64,000 nt of DNA from Phenylobacterium conjunctum. Lineage in GTDB: Bacteria; Pseudomonadota; Alphaproteobacteria; Caulobacterales; Caulobacteraceae. Below the pieces are notes generated by a model. The model saw nothing but the letters and a program-made list of their open reading frames with translations. It had not been told where the DNA came from and ran no database searches. Made by a program: the position numbers and the translations under genes. Within the stretch, counting starts at the first letter, position 1. Each line of letters starts with the position of its first letter. Of the stretch, positions 52,167-61,600 are shown piece after piece. Location of the stretch: the NCBI RefSeq assembly GCF_042679085.1, contig NZ_JBHTLQ010000012.1:1-64000 (forward strand), read 5' to 3'.

Positions 52167-53627
52167 CTAGACCGGGCTCGAATAGTTCGGAGCCTCGCGG
52201 GTCATCATGACGTCGTGGACATGGCTTTCGCGCAGGCCCGCGCCGGTGATGCGGATGAACTTCGCCCGCTGCTGGAACAGCGGAATATCCGGCGCGCCCA
52301 CATAGCCCATGGCCGCCCGCAGGCCACCGACCATCTGGTGCAGGATGCCGCCGATGGGCCCCTTGTAGGCCACCTGCCCCTCGATGCCCTCGGGCACCAG
52401 CTTCAGGGCCGAGACCTCCTTCTGGAAGTAGCGGTCCGCCGAGCCCGACGCCATGGCGCCCAGGGAGCCCATGCCGCGATAGGCCTTGTAGGACCGGCCC
52501 TGGTACAGGAACACCTCGCCTGGCGCCTCGTCGGTGCCGGCGAAGGCCGAGCCCATCATGGCCGCGTGCGCGCCCATGGCGATGGCCTTGGCCAGGTCAC
52601 CCGAATACTTGATGCCGCCGTCAGCGATGACGGGGACGTCCGTGCCCTTGGCGGCGCGGACGGCGTCGGCGATGGCGGTCAGCTGGGGCACGCCCACACC
52701 GGCGACGATGCGCGTGGTGCAGATAGAGCCCGGGCCGATCCCGACCTTCACCGCGTCAGCGCCAGCCTCGATCAGGGCGCGGGCCCCGTCATAGGTGGCG
52801 ATGTTGCCGGCGACGATCTGGACGCGATTGGTCTCGCGCTTGATCCGGCCGACAGCCTTGGCGACGTCAGCGTTGTGGCCATGGGCGGTGTCGATCACCA
52901 CCACGTCCACGCCGGCGTCCACCAGGGCCATGGAGCGCTCATAGCCCGCGTCGCCCACGGTGGAGGCCGCGCCGACCAGCAGGCGGCCTTGGGCGTCCTT
53001 GGCGGCCAGGGGATGAGCCTGGGCCTTTTCCATGTCCTTGACGGTGATCAGGCCGACGGCGCGATAGGCCTCGTCGACCACGATCAGGCGCTCAATCTTG
53101 TGCTTGCGCAGCAGCTCACGGGCCTCGGCCTGGCTGCAGCCTTCGCGAACCGTGACCAGGTTGTCCTTGGTCATCAGCACCTTGGCCGGAACATCGTCAG
53201 AGCCTTCGAACCGCATGTCGCGGTTGGTCAGGATGCCGACCAGCTTTCCGGATTCCGGCTCAACCACAGGAAAGCCCGAAATTTTCCGGCGCGCCTTGAT
53301 CTCGCGGACTTCGCGCAGCGGCGTGTCCGGATGGATGGTCAGCGGATTGATGACCATGCCGCTTTCGTAGCGCTTCACTTCGCGCACCTGGTCGGCCTGT
53401 TCCTCCACCGTCAGGTTGCGGTGCAGGATCCCCATGCCGCCGGACTGGGCCATGGCGATCGCCAGACGGCTCTCGGTCACGGTGTCCATCGCCGACGAAA
53501 CGATCGGGATGTTCAGACTGATTTCGCGCGTAAACTTGGTGGAGGTGTCCACCTGGGTCGGCATCACATCGGACGGACCCGGTTCGAGCAAAACGTCGTC
53601 GAAGGTAAGCCCTTCGCGAATCTCCAT
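52167..53627 (-). CDS. guaB: IMP dehydrogenase
   Basis: Oxidises IMP to XMP, the rate-limiting step of GMP synthesis. The barrel carries NIPIVSSAMDTV and the active-site loop GIGPGSICTTRIVAGVG; two CBS domains lie inside it (SGFPVVEPESGKLVGILTNR, IERLIVVDEAYRAVGLITVK). The ATG at 53627 (MEIREGLTFDDVLLEPG) has GGAGAG upstream and gives the usual 486 aa; upstream in-frame starts lack a site. Confidence 0.97.
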   Translation of the reverse strand: MEIREGLTFDDVLLEPGPSDVMPTQVDTSTKFTREISLNIPIVSSAMDTVTESRLAIAMAQSGGMGILHRNLTVEEQADQVREVKRYESGMVINPLTIHPDTPLREVREIKARRKISGFPVVEPESGKLVGILTNRDMRFEGSDDVPAKVLMTKDNLVTVREGCSQAEARELLRKHKIERLIVVDEAYRAVGLITVKDMEKAQAHPLAAKDAQGRLLVGAASTVGDAGYERSMALVDAGVDVVVIDTAHGHNADVAKAVGRIKRETNRVQIVAGNIATYDGARALIEAGADAVKVGIGPGSICTTRIVAGVGVPQLTAIADAVRAAKGTDVPVIADGGIKYSGDLAKAIAMGAHAAMMGSAFAGTDEAPGEVFLYQGRSYKAYRGMGSLGAMASGSADRYFQKEVSALKLVPEGIEGQVAYKGPIGGILHQMVGGLRAAMGYVGAPDIPLFQQRAKFIRITGAGLRESHVHDVMMTREAPNYSSPV

Positions 53628-53703
53628 GAGACTCTCCATTTTGCGCGGTGCGTATAGGGGGTCATGCCCCTCAAGGGCAAGGGTCGCGTGATCCATCGGC
53701 GAT

Positions 53704-53910
53704 CTATTCTTTCGCGTTGGCGGGCGGGACCAGCCCCGCGGCGGTGAAAGCGGCCCTCAGGGCCTGGACCAGGGCGGCCAGCCTGAGCAGGGCCAGGGCC
53801 AGGCTGGGCAAGGTTCCCTCCGGACTCCAGACCAGGGTCAGCCCCCCGATCATCGTCCATCCCATGAGCGCCATCAGCGCGGTTGTTCTTGGTGTTGTGT
53901 CATTGGGCAT
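53704..53910 (-). CDS. Small hydrophobic membrane protein, 68 aa
   Basis: Two hydrophobic helices, about residues 12-28 and 36-58 (ALMALMGWTMIGGLTLVW, LPSLALALLRLAALVQAL). No family recognised. I prefer the ATG at 53910, which leaves 54 bases before the divergent LysR gene; an earlier ATG at 53952 would leave only 12. Such small proteins divergent from a LysR gene are frequent regulatory targets; here this is only inference. Confidence 0.55.
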   Translation of the reverse strand: MPNDTTPRTTALMALMGWTMIGGLTLVWSPEGTLPSLALALLRLAALVQALRAAFTAAGLVPPANAKE

Positions 53911-53964
53911 GGCGATCTGATGCCCGCTTTGAGCGTGAGAGGAAATCGACATATAAGGTCACCC

Positions 53965-54861
53965 ATGTTCGAAAATCTCACATTAGGACCCCTGCCCTCC
54001 CTGAACGCCTTGCGCGCGTTCGAGGCCATGGCCCGGACCGGCCGCGCGACCCTGGCGGCGGAGGAGCTGCATGTGACCCATTCGGCGGTCAGCCGGCAGG
54101 TCAAGGCGCTGGAGGCGACCCTGGGCGCGCGGCTGTTCACCGGGCCAAAGCATCGCCTGGAACTGACCGAGGCTGGGCGAGAGCTGCTGCCGCATCTCAC
54201 CGCGGCCTTCGACCAGATCGCCGGCGCCGTGGCGCGGGTGCGTGGCGGGGCCGAGGACCTGCACCTGGCGGTGAACGCCTCGGTCTCGGTGAAGTGGCTG
54301 ATCCCGCGCCTGTCCGGATTCACCGAGACGCACCAGGCCGTTCGGCTGCACCTGGCGGAGCTGCCCAGCCAGGCGACCTCGCACCGGGGCTCCGACGCCA
54401 TTGTCCGGATCTTTCCGAGCTCGCGTCTGGCCGAGCCGGGCATGACGCCGTTTGCGCCCAATCATGTCGGCCTGGTGCTCAGCCCGAGCCTGGCGGAGCG
54501 CCATCCCGATCCCCTTACTGCGCCGCGCCTGGGCGCCGTGACCCACCCGCAGGGCTGGGCGATCTGGGCGGCGCTGGCGGGGGTGGAGCTGCGCCCCAGG
54601 ACCGAACACCCCTACGCCCACCTCCACTTCGCGGTGGATGCGGCGCTGGCCGGCCTGGGCGCGGCGATCATGCCCTGGCTGCTGGTGGCCGACTATGTCG
54701 AGGCTGGCCGGCTGGTTGCGCCCCTGGGCTTCCGGCGCGCGGAGAGCGCCTTCGCCCTCTTGGCCGCGCCGGGGGCGTCGAAGCGCGGTCTCGACCAGTT
54801 CCGGGCCTGGCTGGTGGCCGAGGGGGCGAAGGTTCCGCCCGCCCCGCTCAGCGCCCCTTGA
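53965..54861 (+). CDS. LysR-family regulator (GcvA-like), 298 aa
   Basis: N-terminal winged HTH with LNALRAFEAMARTGRATLAA and HVTHSAVSRQVKALEATLGA, then the substrate-binding domain (ASVSVKWLIPRLSGFTETHQ), typical of the GcvA/AmpR subgroup. The ATG at 53965 has AAGG upstream. The divergent small membrane protein may be its target. Its last 14 bases overlap rlmE on the opposite strand. Confidence 0.92.
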   Translation: MFENLTLGPLPSLNALRAFEAMARTGRATLAAEELHVTHSAVSRQVKALEATLGARLFTGPKHRLELTEAGRELLPHLTAAFDQIAGAVARVRGGAEDLHLAVNASVSVKWLIPRLSGFTETHQAVRLHLAELPSQATSHRGSDAIVRIFPSSRLAEPGMTPFAPNHVGLVLSPSLAERHPDPLTAPRLGAVTHPQGWAIWAALAGVELRPRTEHPYAHLHFAVDAALAGLGAAIMPWLLVADYVEAGRLVAPLGFRRAESAFALLAAPGASKRGLDQFRAWLVAEGAKVPPAPLSAP

Positions 54862-55552
54862 ACCCCAGGGCGGCGATATAGACTTCGGAAGAGTCCGCGC
54901 GGCTGGCTTTCGGCTTCAGGTTCTTCACCTCGGTGAAGTGCTGCTTCAGCAGGCCCATGACCGGCGCGGTCTCCCCACCCTGGAAGGCCTTGGCGACAAA
55001 GGCGCCGCCGGGCTTCAGCACACTGATGGCGAAGTCCGCGGCGATCTCGATCAAGCCCATGATCCGCAGGTGGTCCGTGCGCCGATGCCCCACAGTGTTC
55101 GGCGCCATGTCCGAGATCACCGCGTCGGGCGGGCCGCCCAGCAGCTCAATCAACATCGGCCCGCACTCAGGATCGGTGAAATCCATCTGCAGGATGTGGG
55201 CGGGCGGCAGGGGCTCGACCGGCAGCAGGTCGACGCCGGCGATGTGCTTTACCCCGCGCTCAATGGCCACCTGGGTCCAGCCGCCGGGCGCAAGGCCAAG
55301 GTCGATGATCCGCGCGCCGGGCTTGAACAGCTTCAGGCGGTCATCGAGCTCGGTGATCTTATAGGCCGCGCGAGAGCGATAGCCGTGCGCCCGAGCCTTG
55401 GCGGCGAACGGGTCGTTGACCTGACGCTCCAGCCAGGCCTGCGACGACGGGGTGCGGATCTTGGCCGTCTTCAAGCGCGCGGGCTTGCCGCGGCCCTCTT
55501 CGGTGCCGCCGCTGGGCGGCTTGACCATACGTTTGCGGGGCGGTTCGGTCAT
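54848..55552 (-). CDS. rlmE: 23S rRNA 2'-O-methyltransferase RlmE (FtsJ/RrmJ)
   Basis: Methylates the ribose of a conserved U in helix 92 (U2552 in Escherichia coli numbering). Motifs: SRAAYKITELDDRLKLFKPG, IDLGLAPGGWTQ, DAVISDMAPN and GGAFVAKAFQG with the Lys-Asp-Lys-Glu set visible. 234 aa, with a basic Pro/Gly-rich N-terminus (about 1-35). ATG start overlapping the ppx-family stop by 4 bases (ATGA), so the two are coupled. Convergent with the LysR gene. Confidence 0.95.
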   Translation of the reverse strand: MTEPPRKRMVKPPSGGTEEGRGKPARLKTAKIRTPSSQAWLERQVNDPFAAKARAHGYRSRAAYKITELDDRLKLFKPGARIIDLGLAPGGWTQVAIERGVKHIAGVDLLPVEPLPPAHILQMDFTDPECGPMLIELLGGPPDAVISDMAPNTVGHRRTDHLRIMGLIEIAADFAISVLKPGGAFVAKAFQGGETAPVMGLLKQHFTEVKNLKPKASRADSSEVYIAALGFKGR

Positions 55553-56667
55553 TGGGCGGCCTCCTGCGGGCGGCCGGGGCCACGGCCGCCGCGTCTGCGG
55601 CGACGCCGGCGTCGGGCGTTGGGACGTTCGGACATCAGCGACATCAGGATGCCCTCACGCAGGCCGCGGTCGGCGACCCGCACGCGGCTGCAAGGCCAGA
55701 GCTCCTGGACGGCTTCCAGGATCGCGGCGCCGGCCAGCACCAGGTCGGCGCGGTCGGGCCCGATGCAGGGCTGCTCCGCCCGCTCCTGGGGGCTGAGATT
55801 GAGCAACAGGTCAGCGGCGGCCTCGCACTCGTCGCGGGACATCCAGATGCCGTCCACCCGGCTGCGGTCATATCGACGCAGGCCCAGGTGCATGCCGGCC
55901 AGGCTGGTGATCGCCCCCGAGGTGCCCACCAGGTGAGCGCGGTCGGCGTCGAAGACCGGCCGCATGGGATCGGCGTGATGGAAGGCGGCCAGTTCGGCCT
56001 TCACCCGGTCGACCATGGCGCGGAACCAGGTCTCGGTCGCCTGTTCGCCCTCGGGGAACTGCTCGGCCAGGGTCACGACGCCGATGGGAATCGACAGCCA
56101 AGCCTTGATCGGCAGCTTGCCGGGCGCGAACCGGGCGGTGTCCGCATCCAGCCCCTCGCCCTGCATGTCGACCCAGGACAGCTCGGTGGAGCCTCCGCCG
56201 ACATCGACCACCAGGGCGGCCTCTGCGGTGCGATCCAGCAGGTTCAGGCAACCGGCGACGGAGAGCTGGGCCTCCTCGCGGGGGCTGATGATCTGCAGCT
56301 TCAGGCCGGTCTCCTCGGCCACCCGGGCGATGAAGTCCGGACCGTTCTCAGCCGAGCGGCAGGCCTGAGTGGCGATGGCCTTGAGCTTCACCACCCGGCG
56401 GCGGCGGACCTTCTCGGCGCTGACCTTCAGGGCCGCCATGGCGCGATCCATGGCCACGTCGGACAGTCGTCCGCTCTGGGACAGGCCCTCCCCCAGGCGC
56501 ACGATCCGCGAATAGGCCTCGACCACGCGAAAGCCGCGCCCGGTCGGCGTGGCGATCAGCAGGCGGCAGTTGTTCGTCCCGAGGTCGAGGGCGCCGTAGC
56601 AGGGCGTTTCCGGCTGTGGGGTCTCGGGTCGGGTGCGGCCCTGGGGCCGGGGATTGGGCGCGTTCAT
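55549..56667 (-). CDS. Ppx/GppA family phosphatase, 372 aa
   Basis: Exopolyphosphatase or guanosine-pentaphosphate phosphohydrolase. ASKHA-fold motifs: ALDLGTNNCRLLIA (phosphate 1), VVDVGGGSTELSWV (phosphate 2) and the acidic KAIATQACRSAENG. It is the short form (about 370 aa) lacking the C-terminal HD-like domain of Escherichia coli Ppx. The C-terminus is Arg/Gly-rich. The ATG at 56667 has GGAGG immediately upstream. Whether it acts on polyphosphate or (p)ppGpp is not decided by sequence. Confidence 0.9.
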   Translation of the reverse strand: MNAPNPRPQGRTRPETPQPETPCYGALDLGTNNCRLLIATPTGRGFRVVEAYSRIVRLGEGLSQSGRLSDVAMDRAMAALKVSAEKVRRRRVVKLKAIATQACRSAENGPDFIARVAEETGLKLQIISPREEAQLSVAGCLNLLDRTAEAALVVDVGGGSTELSWVDMQGEGLDADTARFAPGKLPIKAWLSIPIGVVTLAEQFPEGEQATETWFRAMVDRVKAELAAFHHADPMRPVFDADRAHLVGTSGAITSLAGMHLGLRRYDRSRVDGIWMSRDECEAAADLLLNLSPQERAEQPCIGPDRADLVLAGAAILEAVQELWPCSRVRVADRGLREGILMSLMSERPNARRRRRRRRGGRGPGRPQEAAQ

Positions 56668-56947
56668 GCCTCCACCGTCCGGCGGGGGCGCGCACCTGTA
56701 CGTCTCGGGCGGCGTTCGCATCGAACGCGCCTCGGGGGCGTAACCTGCATGGATCGCCTACTCTGTCGCAGACGCGGCGGTCGCGTCTCATTTCGAGGAC
56801 AACTGTAGCCGAAGGGTTCGCCTGCCGGAAGGCGCGGCCTTGAAGCCTGACAGATGATTGTTACGTTCACCTCCTGGTTAGGTGACGTGGTGTAGATTCC
56901 GTTTCATGGATGCTCGAACCGACAACATGAGCGTCGGCAAGGTCGCG

Positions 56948-57286
56948 ATGACCGCTCCCGACGTCCGACTCGCGAAGTTCGCCATTGGCGACGTCGTGAA
57001 ACACCGCGTCTTCAACTTCCGTGGCGTCATCTTCGACGTGGACCCCACCTTCGCCAATACCGAGGAGTGGTGGCTGTCGATCCCGGAACACATCCGGCCG
57101 CGCAAGGACCAGCCCTTCTATCACCTGCTGGCCGAGAACGAGGACAACGCCTACGTGGCCTATGTCTCGGAGCAGAACCTGCTGCCGGACGACACGGGCG
57201 AGCCGGTGGGCCACCCGCAGGCGCCGCTGATCTTCGAATCCTTCGATCAGGGCCACTACACGCTGCGGCCGCGCATCAGCCACTAG
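56948..57286 (+). CDS. hspQ: Heat shock protein HspQ
   Basis: A small protein of the HspQ/YccV family; in other bacteria it promotes degradation of unstable DnaA and Lon substrates. The core AKFAIGDVVKHRVFNFRG, FDVDPTFANTEEWW and PFYHLLAENEDNAYVAYVSE is diagnostic. I chose the ATG at 56948 (AAGG 5 bases upstream), 112 aa; ATG codons at 56906 and 56927 and a GTG at 56882 are possible but lack sites. The 280-base upstream region holds three dyads. Confidence 0.93.
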   Translation: MTAPDVRLAKFAIGDVVKHRVFNFRGVIFDVDPTFANTEEWWLSIPEHIRPRKDQPFYHLLAENEDNAYVAYVSEQNLLPDDTGEPVGHPQAPLIFESFDQGHYTLRPRISH

Positions 57287-57304
57287 GCGCGGGCGGCCTC
57301 TGGC

Positions 57305-57358
57305 GAAAGGTTTTCACGAGAAGTCCCGATTTTCGGGATGATTTCGAATGAAACTTTC
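57305..57358 (+). promoter_or_regulatory. Nested dyad in front of phhA
   Basis: The centre is TCCCGA TTT TCGGGA (57324-57338). Flanking it at about equal distances are GAAAGGTTTTC (57305-57315) and GAAACTTTC (57350-57358), whose reverse complement GAAAGTTTC nearly repeats the left element. The whole ends 26 bases before phhA. It is a candidate regulator site, for example of an Lrp/AsnC-type protein, which commonly governs phenylalanine hydroxylase. Confidence 0.45.
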
Positions 57359-57384
57359 TGGCCGGTTGAGCGATCCTTGCGGGT

Positions 57385-58245
57385 ATGAGCCCGGCAACGC
57401 AACCCCCGCCCCCTGGCGCACGCCCTGACTGGACCATCGACCAGGACTGGGACGCCTACACCGCCGATGAGCATCGGGTGTGGGACACGCTCTATGAGCG
57501 TCAGGCCGCCCTGCTGCCCGGCCGCGCCTGCGACGCCTTCCTGAAGGGGCTGGATGCGCTGAACCTGCATCGCGGCGGCGTCCCCGACTTCCGGGCGATC
57601 AATCCCGAGCTTCAGCGGCTGACCGGCTGGACCGTGGTCGCCGCGCCAGGCCTGGTCCCCGACGAGGTGTTCTTCGAGCACCTGGCCAACCGCCGCTTCC
57701 CGGCCGGGACCTTCGTGCGCAAGGCCGACCAGCTCGACTACCTGCAAGAGCCCGACGTCTTTCACGACGTCTTCGGTCATGTGCCGATGCTCACCGATCC
57801 GACCTTCGCCGACTACATGCAGGCCTATGGCCGGGGCGGTCTGCGCGCCCTCGGGCGCGGGCAGTTGCACAACCTGGCGCGACTATACTGGTACACGGTG
57901 GAGTTCGGCCTGCTGGCCACCGAGGCGGGTCTGCGCATCTATGGCGCGGGCATCGTCTCCTCCCGCGCCGAATCGATCTTCGCCCTGGACGATCCCTCGC
58001 CCAACCGGCTGGGCTTCGACCTCGAGCGGATCATGCGCACGCCTTACCGGATCGACGACTTCCAGCAGGTCTATTTCGTCGTCCCGGCCCTGCAGGCGTT
58101 GCTGGACGCGACCCTGAAGGACTTCGGGCCCATCTATCGCCGCCTGGACAGCGCGCCCGACCTCGGGATCGCCGACGTGCGGACAGAGGATGGGGTCATC
58201 ACCCGCGGGACCCAGGCCTATGCCCGCGCCCGCGCCCGCGCCTGA
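57385..58245 (+). CDS. phhA: Phenylalanine 4-monooxygenase
   Basis: A pterin- and iron-dependent enzyme that hydroxylates phenylalanine to tyrosine. The iron ligands His127 and His132 are in DVFHDVFGHVPM and Glu173 in YWYTVEFGL. 286 aa, the normal single-domain bacterial length. The ATG at 57385 has a weak upstream site. A phhB pterin dehydratase and the homogentisate genes are not in this window. It converges on a lipoprotein gene with 3 bases between the stops. Confidence 0.96.
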   Translation: MSPATQPPPPGARPDWTIDQDWDAYTADEHRVWDTLYERQAALLPGRACDAFLKGLDALNLHRGGVPDFRAINPELQRLTGWTVVAAPGLVPDEVFFEHLANRRFPAGTFVRKADQLDYLQEPDVFHDVFGHVPMLTDPTFADYMQAYGRGGLRALGRGQLHNLARLYWYTVEFGLLATEAGLRIYGAGIVSSRAESIFALDDPSPNRLGFDLERIMRTPYRIDDFQQVYFVVPALQALLDATLKDFGPIYRRLDSAPDLGIADVRTEDGVITRGTQAYARARARA

Positions 58246-58248
58246 GCC

Positions 58249-58626
58249 CTATTCCGCGCCTGCGGCCCGCTTCTTCAGCGTCTCGAAGCCGGCCTGGATC
58301 TGGGCGCGCTGGGCCGGGGAGAAGATCCGGTAGCGCTGAGCCTTTGGCCCGTCGGCCACGCTAATCTCGGCCTCGCTGACATAGATGTAGCGCCCCTGAT
58401 AGGCGCCCACGAGCGGCTGGCCGTGCTCCAGGCGCAGGCCTTCCAGCCGACCCGCGCAGGACTCCAGGTTCTCGATCCCGCTCACCAGGGGCCGGAAGTC
58501 GGGCTTTCCGTTGAGGCCCTCCACCATCCGCCAGCAGACGCCGGCGCTGGTGGGCGCGCCCGCTTCACGGCCGCAGGCGCCGAGCCCAAGGACCAGCAGC
58601 AGCGGCAGGATCGTCTTGGTCCCCAT
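58249..58626 (-). CDS. Small lipoprotein, 125 aa
   Basis: A lipoprotein signal ends in LGLGAC (Cys18), followed by a soluble domain with two more cysteines (GVCWRM, LESCAGRL) that may form a disulfide, and a C-terminal helix rich in Lys/Arg/Ala. No family recognised. ATG start, 15 bases after the tamB stop, so it is probably part of the tamA-tamB transcript and may be an envelope factor (inference). Confidence 0.78.
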   Translation of the reverse strand: MGTKTILPLLLVLGLGACGREAGAPTSAGVCWRMVEGLNGKPDFRPLVSGIENLESCAGRLEGLRLEHGQPLVGAYQGRYIYVSEAEISVADGPKAQRYRIFSPAQRAQIQAGFETLKKRAAGAE

Positions 58627-58641
58627 GGCCCCTCCCGCGGG

Positions 58642-61600
58642 TCAGTAGTCCTTGCGCCAGCGCACCGCCAGCTTGCCGTCGCCCTGGCCGGCGATCTTGG
58701 AGATGATGGACAGGTTGCGGCGGACGCGCCACTCCACTTGCGCCGACGGGCCTTCGCGGCCGCCGCCGGTCAGTTCGAGATAGACGTCGTCGGTCAGGTA
58801 CTTGCCCCCTGACACCGTGACGCCCGAGGCCCCGCCGCCCGCCACCGCCAGACGATCCAGACCGGCGAAGGTGCGCAGGTTTCCGATCACGTCGAAGCCC
58901 CCGCCCCCGGCCAGGGACGACAGGGCCGAGGCCAGTTGGGCGGCTTCCAGCGGCGACAACTGGGAGGCCGAAGTTCCGAACAGAACCTGGGCGAGCACCT
59001 CGTCATTGGGCAGGGTTGGGGTGGAGGTCAGGGTGATCTCCGGCTTGGCCGCCGTGCCGCGGATACGGACCACCGCAGTCAGCGAGGTGTCTTCGCGGGT
59101 CGCCGACAGGTCGAGGCGAATGTCCTTGGGCGAGGTCGACAGATAGACCACGCCCCGGGTGTCGAACTCGAACCGCTTGCCCGCGAAATCATAGTCGCCG
59201 CGCACCACCCGCGCCGCCCCCGACAGGGAGGGGCTGGAGGTCGTACCGCCGACATGGGCGTCCAGGGACAGCTCCACATCCAGGCCCCGACCACGCAGAT
59301 AGACCCGTTCCGGCGCCTTGAGGGTGACGTCGAGGGCGATGCCCGGTCCGCGTTTGAAGGGGGCCAACTGGACCGTGGTCATCTCCACAGGACGGTTGAT
59401 CTCGACCACATCCATCGGGACGACGTTCGAGGGCGTCGGGGTGCGCGCGGCCACATCAGCCCGGTCAATGGTCAGGGCGCCGGCCAACCGGACCTTGCCG
59501 TCGCCGTCCCGATCGATGACCGCCTGGCCGGTCGCCGAGGCCGTGGCCTGCTCGTTATCAATCAGTCGGAAGCTCTTGAGATTAAGACGGAAGGTGCTCT
59601 CGCCCTCAGGCCCAAAACTGATCCGGCCAGCGCCGGCGACAGTCCCGCCATGGCCGTCCGCCGCGGTCGCCTGGCGAATGTCCACCTCGGTGTCGTTGAG
59701 ACTGGCGCGCAGGGTCACGTCGCGCAGGGTCAGGCCCGTGGCCCCGTCGGAGAAACGGCCGTCTTCCACATCCGCTCGACCCACTGCGCGGGGCCGCGCC
59801 AGGGTGCCGGCGAGGTCGCCCTGTAGCTGGACATGGCCGGCCAGTTCGCGCTCGCCGCCGACCAACAGGTCCCAGAGCGGCTTGACCTCGCCGTCCGCGG
59901 AGATGCGCCCCCGGATGGGCTTGGTGCGGTCGATGGCGATCCGCAGGGGCGCCGCCGAGGTCTCGGCCGGCAGCACCAGGGTCGCGGCCGCCTTCAGGCC
60001 TTGGCGATTGGTCAGGGCGGCGTCCAGGTTCAGCTCGTCGCCGGCCAGGCGGGCCTTGAGCGATCCGTTCAGGCCCAGGGCGGCGTCAGAGCCCAGACCG
60101 CGGACACTATCCAGGTCGGCGTCCAGATAGCCCGACAACCGGCGGCCCTCTCCGTTCAGCACCAGGGCGCCGTCGATCTTGCCGGCGAAGTCCTCGTCGA
60201 TCAGGCCGACGCCCAGTTGCTGGACCTTGATCTGCACATCCGTGGACGCCCGCGCCATGCGGGCGTTGAGGTCGATACGACCGCCATCGGAGGCGACCAA
60301 TTGCATCTTGGCCGACGACTCCGGACCGCCCAGCCGGAACTGGGCCGCCTCGACGGTCTTCAAGGCCCACTTCAGGTAACGGCCCTCGCCGTTGAAGGCG
60401 AGCTGATAGCCCGGCGCGGCGTGGGCCAGGGTCCCGCTGCCGTCCAGACCCCAACGCGACCCGGAGAACATGCCGGACATCTCGGCTGAATAGGGCAGCT
60501 TGGACAGCGGCCCATCAGCGCTGACCCGGCCAGAGGAAATCACCACCCGCCCACCCGGCAGGGCGACGCCCTCTGCGGTCAGACTGAGCCGCGCGCGCGG
60601 ACCGCCGACGCCGTCGGTAAGACGGACCTGGCCGGCCACCTTGCCGGCCTCAAGGAAGGCGCCCTTGGTCAGGCTGACATCCAGGTCGGCGCTGGACGCC
60701 GCATGGTCGCGCAGGGACAGGTCGCCCGACGCCTTCAGGCCCCCGGCGTCCACGGAAAGGTCGGTCAGGTCGACGCCCGCGCCCGGGAAGGCGAAGGCCG
60801 ACTTGGCCTGGGCCGGGCCATAGGCGCTGGAGGCGTTCAGCGCGACAACCCCGCTGCTGCCATCCGGCCGCCTCAGGAAACTCAGGACCACACGGGCGTT
60901 GGTCAGCGGCAACCGCGGCACATCCAAGGCGTCGATGTCAGCGATCAGGTCGGCCCTGGGCGCCTGCAGGGTCCCGGTGATGGCGCCCGAGCCCTTGGCC
61001 TTGCCCGTGATCTCCACCGGGCCGGCCCGGAAGGGGCCTTCGGCCGTCCAGTCGAGCTTGAACTTCAGGGCGCCGTCGGCTTCCCGCGCGCCGGCCGCGG
61101 TCATCCGGCCAGAGGCTCCGGTGAGCACCGCTTCGGACACCAGGATCCGGCCGCCGCTGAACTCCGCCTTGCCGCTAAGCCGCGGCTGGCCGCCAAGCAG
61201 CCGGTCGAGTTCGGCATAGCCGCTGGCGAGCTTCGCGCCCTTGATGTCCAGGTCCAGGCCCCAGGGCTTGCCGCGCCCGGACTGGCCGGCGCTCCAGCTG
61301 GCCGACAGCGCGCCGCTGGCGCCCTTGCGCATCCCGGCGATGCTGGCCAGGTCGGCGTCGCCCTTGAAGGTCAGGCCGCCCAGCAGGCCGCGCCCGCCGT
61401 CGCCACGGACCTTCAGCCCTTGGGCGTCCACCAGCAGGTCGCGGAAGAGGAAGCGTCCGTCGGACAGCCGGGCGATGTCGAACTCGGCCTTGGGCGAGGC
61501 GCCCAGCGCCATGGCCAGCCAGGTGGTTCCGGCGCCGCCGCTCCCGTCCAGCTTGCCCGAAACGCTCCAGCCGCCCGACTTGCGTTCAAAGGCCACCGGC

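Noticed and set aside
55549..55640. Arg/Gly-rich end of the Ppx/GppA protein as a repeat or frameshift artefact
   Set aside because: The frame is continuous and ends with the usual coupled ATGA; such tails are common in this lineage.
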